Part shown: positions 33,986 through 37,218 of the stretch, piece after piece
Layout: every line of letters begins with the position of its first letter
Position numbering within the stretch: the stretch's first letter is position 1
Source: an uncultured Alphaproteobacteria bacterium
GTDB taxonomy: Bacteria > Pseudomonadota > Alphaproteobacteria > RF32 > CAG-239
DNA length: 37,218 nucleotides
Direction of reading: 5' to 3'
NCBI GenBank assembly: GCA_944392205.1
Contig: CALXVV010000035.1
Span: 1 to 37,218 of the forward strand
Translations under genes and position numbers: made by a program
Notes under the pieces: generated by a model
The model's input: only the letters and a program-made list of their open reading frames with translations
Database searches by the model: none
Told to the model about the DNA's origin: nothing

Positions 33986-34602
33986 TTCAATCTTTCTCCT
34001 AAGCAAACAACTGCGTCTTTAGTCAAAACCAGTTTGTCTTTTCTCAAGATGTCATATACGTTGGCACCAACGGTCGGCAATACATCAACACCAATAATGT
34101 TTCTGCTGGCCAAAGCAAAGTTCATATCGACTTCTTTTCCGTCGATGAACAAGCTGTTGGTCAAACCGCAAGCAGCCAATTTATCTTGGAGCTCTTTGGT
34201 TTTGGGAGCAGCCAACTTGGCTTCGTCGATAATAACCAAATTACCCTCTTTAGCCTTAGCAGAGAGAGCAGTTTTCAAACCAAGTTTTCTAAACTTCTTG
34301 GTCAGCTCATGAGAATGGTCACGAACGACTGGGCCGAATACGACACCACCTTTTCTAAATTGGGTACCTTTGCGAGAACCCTGACGAGCGCGTCCGCCGC
34401 CTTTTTGCTTAAACGGCTTAGCCGGTGTCAAGGCAACCTCGGAACGACCTTTGGTCTTATGGTTACCAGATTGTAGTCTGGCCAACTGCCAAACAACAAC
34501 ACGGTGCAAAATATCCGGACGAACTTCCAAACCGAAAATAGATTCGTCAAGCTCGATTGTCCCGACATTTTTATTATCTAAATTTAAGATGTCCTGTTTC
34601 AT
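33982..34602 (-). CDS. rplD: 50S ribosomal protein L4
   Basis: Tunnel protein; in E. coli it represses the S10 operon through its leader. [25 protein letters not shown] is the diagnostic loop. Length is 206. If the rpsJ leader here is regulatory, L4 is the obvious candidate ligand. Confidence 0.98.
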   Translation of the reverse strand: MKQDILNLDNKNVGTIELDESIFGLEVRPDILHRVVVWQLARLQSGNHKTKGRSEVALTPAKPFKQKGGGRARQGSRKGTQFRKGGVVFGPVVRDHSHELTKKFRKLGLKTALSAKAKEGNLVIIDEAKLAAPKTKELQDKLAACGLTNSLFIDGKEVDMNFALASRNIIGVDVLPTVGANVYDILRKDKLVLTKDAVVCLGERLK

Positions 34603-34621
34603 AATTTTAATCCTTTAATTT

Positions 34622-35344
34622 CTATGCATTCTCAGCCGGGGTTTCGGCTTTAACTGCAACAGGTTCATCAGCTTTTTTCAAACCGGCAGGCATCGGCAAT
34701 TTGACGGATGCAGGTTTCTTAACGGCATCAGTAATATAAACCCAGCTGTTTTCACAACCCGGAACACCACCTTTAACCATAATCAACCCCTTATCGGCGT
34801 CAACAGACACAACCTTCAAGTTCTGAACGGTAACGCGCTCATCACCCATATGGCCGGCCATTTTCTTGCCCTTAAATACTTTACCGGGATCTTGTCTTTG
34901 TCCTGTAGAACCATGAGAACGGTGAGAAATAGATACACCGTGAGAAGCTTCCAAACCGGCAAAGTTGTGACGTTTCATAACACCGGCAAAACCTTTACCG
35001 ATAGATGTTCCGCAAACATCAACAAACTGACCAGGAACAAAATGTTCTACAGATAATTTATCGCCGACAGAAAGCAAGCAATCTTCAGAAACTCTGAATT
35101 CTGCCAATTTCTTTTTCGGCTCAACATTAGCTTTGGCGAAATGACCTTTCAACGGTTTGGAAAGGTTCTTGGCTTTGATGTTTCCGCAGCCCAGCTGAAC
35201 GGCGGTATACCCGTCTCTCTCTTTGGTTCTGACGTCAACAACCTCAAGCCCGTCCACATGCAAAACAGTAACCGGAATATGAGTTCCGTCCATTTCAAAC
35301 ACGCGTGACATTCCAAGCTTTTTTGCGATTAGACCCGTACGCAT
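34622..35344 (-). CDS. rplC: 50S ribosomal protein L3
   Basis: Core assembly protein. It starts [16 protein letters not shown], and [44 protein letters not shown] are diagnostic. The 240-residue length includes an Ala/Glu/Lys-rich tail longer than in E. coli. It lies 67 nt after rpsJ. Confidence 0.98.
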   Translation of the reverse strand: MRTGLIAKKLGMSRVFEMDGTHIPVTVLHVDGLEVVDVRTKERDGYTAVQLGCGNIKAKNLSKPLKGHFAKANVEPKKKLAEFRVSEDCLLSVGDKLSVEHFVPGQFVDVCGTSIGKGFAGVMKRHNFAGLEASHGVSISHRSHGSTGQRQDPGKVFKGKKMAGHMGDERVTVQNLKVVSVDADKGLIMVKGGVPGCENSWVYITDAVKKPASVKLPMPAGLKKADEPVAVKAETPAENA

Positions 35345-35411
35345 TATTAATATTTCCTTTTCTTAATTGGTTGACTTTTCCAAAAACTCCAAAAAGCCAA
35401 CATTAACGTTA

Positions 35412-35723
35412 TTACAATTTAATTTCCACATTAACACCGGCAGCCAGATCCAGCTTCATCAAAGCGTCAACTGTTTGCGGTGTGGGATCTACGATGTCGA
35501 GAAGTCTCTTGTGAGTACGGATTTCGAACTGCTCACGAGATTTTTTATCAACGTGCGGAGAACGGTTTACCGTAAATTTCTCGATTCTTGTCGGCAAAGG
35601 GATCGGCCCTCTGACGTTTGCCCCTGTTCTTTTGGCAGTGTGCACAATCTCTTTTGTGGAGAGGTCGAGCAAACGATGGTCAAAAGCTTTAAGGCGAATT
35701 CTGATATTTTGTGTATCCATCAT
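35412..35723 (-). CDS. rpsJ: 30S ribosomal protein S10
   Basis: First gene of the S10 transcript; also binds NusB in antitermination. [34 protein letters not shown], and [22 protein letters not shown] are diagnostic. Length is 103. Two adjacent ATG codons are possible starts. The tuf/fusA genes that often precede it are absent here, and a promoter and leader lie upstream. Confidence 0.98.
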   Translation of the reverse strand: MMDTQNIRIRLKAFDHRLLDLSTKEIVHTAKRTGANVRGPIPLPTRIEKFTVNRSPHVDKKSREQFEIRTHKRLLDIVDPTPQTVDALMKLDLAAGVNVEIKL

Positions 35724-35747
35724 ATTAAAATACTTTTCCTATAACTA

Positions 35748-35880
35748 GACGGCAAAAACCATAATTTCAGATTTGCCATCTAAATGTTAACCTTCCGCAG
35801 AGCCTTGAAATTCAAGGGATGCGCTATGTTTTATACCCCAAGTGCAAGACAGAGTCGCCCCCATCTCTCACTTGTCGTGG
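35748..35880 (-). promoter_or_regulatory. rpsJ (S10 operon) leader with three hairpins
   Basis: Arms are CAAGTG/CACTTG with inner AGAG/CTCT (35839-35874), CCTTGAA/TTCAAGG with flanking pairs (35797-35822), and GATGGCAAA/TTTGCCGTC (35748-35780, one mismatch). About 160 nt separate the predicted start of transcription from rpsJ. The arrangement resembles regulated S10 leaders, but the ligand is unproven. Confidence 0.55.
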
Positions 35881-35889
35881 GCCTCTTGT

Positions 35890-35917
35890 AACATAACAAA
35901 ACCAAGATTGCAAGCAA
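35890..35917 (-). promoter_or_regulatory. Probable rpsJ promoter
   Basis: TTGCTT (35917-35912), 16-nt spacer, TATGTT (35895-35890). It lies within TTTTTTGCTTGCA, identical to the region upstream of rplQ. Confidence 0.55.
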
Positions 35918-36180
35918 AAAAAGCGAAAAAAATCAAAAAAAATTGCATTTTAAAATCTCGCAAACGCCGACTCAGAGTCTGTTTTAAGAGATATATTTTT
36001 TTGTCAAATGCGAGTCTAAAAAGAAACATTCGAACATTAAAAAGATAGATAGAACTTTTTGCTATATTGCTAAAAGAGCCACCGATTAGTAGTTTATAAA
36101 CTTTTTTACAGTTATTGATTGCAAATTAAAAAAATTATGTTATAACTACCTAAAGTTTGTAATTTTAGAGCAATAAAACT
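35918..36180. other. AT-rich divergent spacer between rpsJ and the ribbon-helix-helix gene
   Basis: Beyond the rpsJ promoter the stretch is A/T-rich with no coding potential. It must hold the promoter for the plus-strand gene at 36181, but no clear pair was found. Confidence 0.5.
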
Positions 36181-36447
36181 ATGACGAAATTAACTAACAA
36201 GATTATTACCATTCATGAACGCCGCACCAGCATGCGCCTTTGCCACAAAGAATGGTGCGCCCTAGAAGATATTTGCCAAAGAGAGCAGATGAGCCGCAAC
36301 GATCTTATTGCCATGATAGAAGATAGCAAAAACAATCGATTAGGGCTTGCCTATGCCACGCGATTATTCTTGCTTTTATATTACAAATCAATTGCCCATA
36401 ACACCAAACGCAAAATTGCTCCCCTGATATTAAAAGAGCTTACATAG
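36181..36447 (+). CDS. Ribbon-helix-helix (RHH_4-like) protein
   Basis: The 88 residues open with the basic ribbon ITIHERRTSMRLCHKEW, then CALEDICQREQMSRNDLIAMIED and LAYATRLFLLLYY. This order matches small ribbon-helix-helix proteins common in Alphaproteobacteria (TSxxLExxFWxALxxIA... then RxFVL). It probably binds DNA as a dimer. It is divergent from rpsJ and ends at a strong terminator. Its targets are unknown. Confidence 0.78.
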   Translation: MTKLTNKIITIHERRTSMRLCHKEWCALEDICQREQMSRNDLIAMIEDSKNNRLGLAYATRLFLLLYYKSIAHNTKRKIAPLILKELT

Positions 36448-36451
36448 CACA

Positions 36452-36483
36452 AAAGAGGTCTTCTAAAAACAGAAGACCTCTTT
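36452..36483. terminator. Bidirectional terminator
   Basis: Perfect 13-bp stem AAAGAGGTCTTCT/AGAAGACCTCTTT with a 6-nt loop between the convergent ribbon-helix-helix and 36487 genes. Confidence 0.92.
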
Positions 36484-36486
36484 CGT

Positions 36487-36954
36487 TTATTCTTTCTTGA
36501 TAGCCACCACCAGAGTACCAATAAAGACCACAAACAATATAAAAATGATTCCGTTTCTTACGGGCGCCTGGTCACAATACCAATAATACTTCCACCTAAG
36601 TTCGTAATTTTTGCCGATTTCATAATGGCTCATACAAAGCTTTTCACCGCTTAAAGCATACATATAAACGGTATCGCCGCGAAGAATCTCTTCACCACTC
36701 AGGATGTCATTGAGATAGAAAACTCTTGCGACGTTTCCTGTCTCATCATAGAGCAGATTAACGATCTTGGTGTCAGGGAAATCGTTTGCCGTTCCAACCA
36801 GCTCTGTTGTCCAGCTAAAGTCCTTAACGACAATCTTTCCTTTCTCTTCCCAAGCCTCGTTAGAGAACAAATACGGGAAAGAAACCCACACCATCGCCAC
36901 AAAGGCCACCAAAAACCAAAAAGGTGTTTGGAATCTAGAGATAAAATTTTTCAT
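36487..36954 (-). CDS. Two-helix membrane protein, unknown
   Basis: The 155 residues have an N-terminal helix (FWFLVAFVAMVWVSFPYLF) and a C-terminal helix (GIIFILFVVFIGTLVVAI) around a strand-rich, extracytoplasmic loop of about 100 residues with two cysteines (KLCMSH and WYCDQ). I do not recognise a family. It is preceded by a 264-nt spacer toward the window edge. Confidence 0.7.
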   Translation of the reverse strand: MKNFISRFQTPFWFLVAFVAMVWVSFPYLFSNEAWEEKGKIVVKDFSWTTELVGTANDFPDTKIVNLLYDETGNVARVFYLNDILSGEEILRGDTVYMYALSGEKLCMSHYEIGKNYELRWKYYWYCDQAPVRNGIIFILFVVFIGTLVVAIKKE

Positions 36955-37144
36955 AATAGCAAGAATTAGAGGTTAGACATAAGAATTTGTTTTTCAATGA
37001 GTCTCTTATATCTACAATTTTTCAAAATATCAACCGATTAATTGGCATTTTTTTTGATTACCTCTGCTCTCTCTTAAGAGGCACGCACCCCCTCTGCACG
37101 AGACAATAGAAGCTCGATAGAACGTGCGAATAGAAGTAAAAATG

Positions 37145-37196
37145 AAAAAACCGAAAATCCTAGTGTACATTGTAGTACATGAATTTTCGGTTTTTT
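37145..37196. terminator. Long terminator-like hairpin near the window edge
   Basis: A 14-bp stem AAAAAACCGAAAAT/ATTTTCGGTTTTTT is extended inward by TGTAC/GTACA. T-runs lie on both sides. It probably serves a gene beyond the edge. Confidence 0.8.
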
Positions 37197-37218
37197 CTAC
37201 TTTTTACGATTAGTCGCC

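Noticed and set aside
37197..37218. Possible 3' end of a minus-strand gene at the right edge
   Set aside because: Only 22 bases are available. A stop codon in one frame is not enough to claim a gene.

Overview
The window looks like a chromosomal segment of an uncultured alphaproteobacterium, possibly a gut or rumen lineage. This is inferred from the Alphaproteobacteria-like S10-spc ribosomal gene order, the tRNA-Tyr/tRNA-Gly/tuf block, a ribbon-helix-helix gene of the type common in that class, a TrbL/VirB6-like protein and moderate GC. The species cannot be fixed from the sequence. Positions 1-9781 hold a minus-strand tRNA-Tyr, tRNA-Gly, tuf block cut by the window edge. A plus-strand run follows: murQ, an RlmB-type rRNA methyltransferase, a GldA-like ABC ATPase, an unusual 1153-residue GldF/GldG/DUF4340-like fusion, and a cation diffusion facilitator. 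A large minus-strand TrbL/VirB6-like membrane protein with a glycine-repeat tail comes next.

Positions 9800-19100 are accessory and mixed in orientation. They hold a WG-repeat lipoprotein, a variant membrane pyrophosphatase, a small helix-turn-helix gene, and a TetR regulator overlapping a HEXXH membrane protein. Divergent from the TetR gene are a secreted protein and a MurC/Mpl-like ligase, with a perfect-arm palindrome between the two directions. A second HEXXH membrane protein and a small acidic protein close the region. Three copies of a hairpin-ended intergenic repeat and a separate inverted-repeat block lie around the helix-turn-helix gene.

Positions 19136-35723 carry the S10-spc-alpha ribosomal cluster on the minus strand, read from rpsJ down to rplQ. 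Gene order is classical, but the cluster is cut into several transcription units. rpsJ to rplO appears continuous. An unrecognised alpha/beta-hydrolase-like gene with its own promoter sits between rplO and secY. secY-adk follows, then rpsM-rpsK-rpoA with a near-consensus promoter, then a second unrecognised gene between rpoA and rplQ bounded by terminators, then rplQ. The two largest spacers inside rpsJ-rplO hold strong RNA hairpins (S17-L14 and L30-L15), and a terminator-like hairpin separates rpsK from rpoA. These are candidates for lineage-specific control of ribosomal protein synthesis.

Positions 35724-37218 hold the rpsJ leader and promoter, a divergent ribbon-helix-helix gene, a two-helix membrane protein of unknown function and a long terminal hairpin.

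The strongest leads are the 106-nt structured spacer between L30 and L15, the two orphan genes that split the spc and alpha operons, the TetR palindrome locus, and the three-domain Gld fusion.
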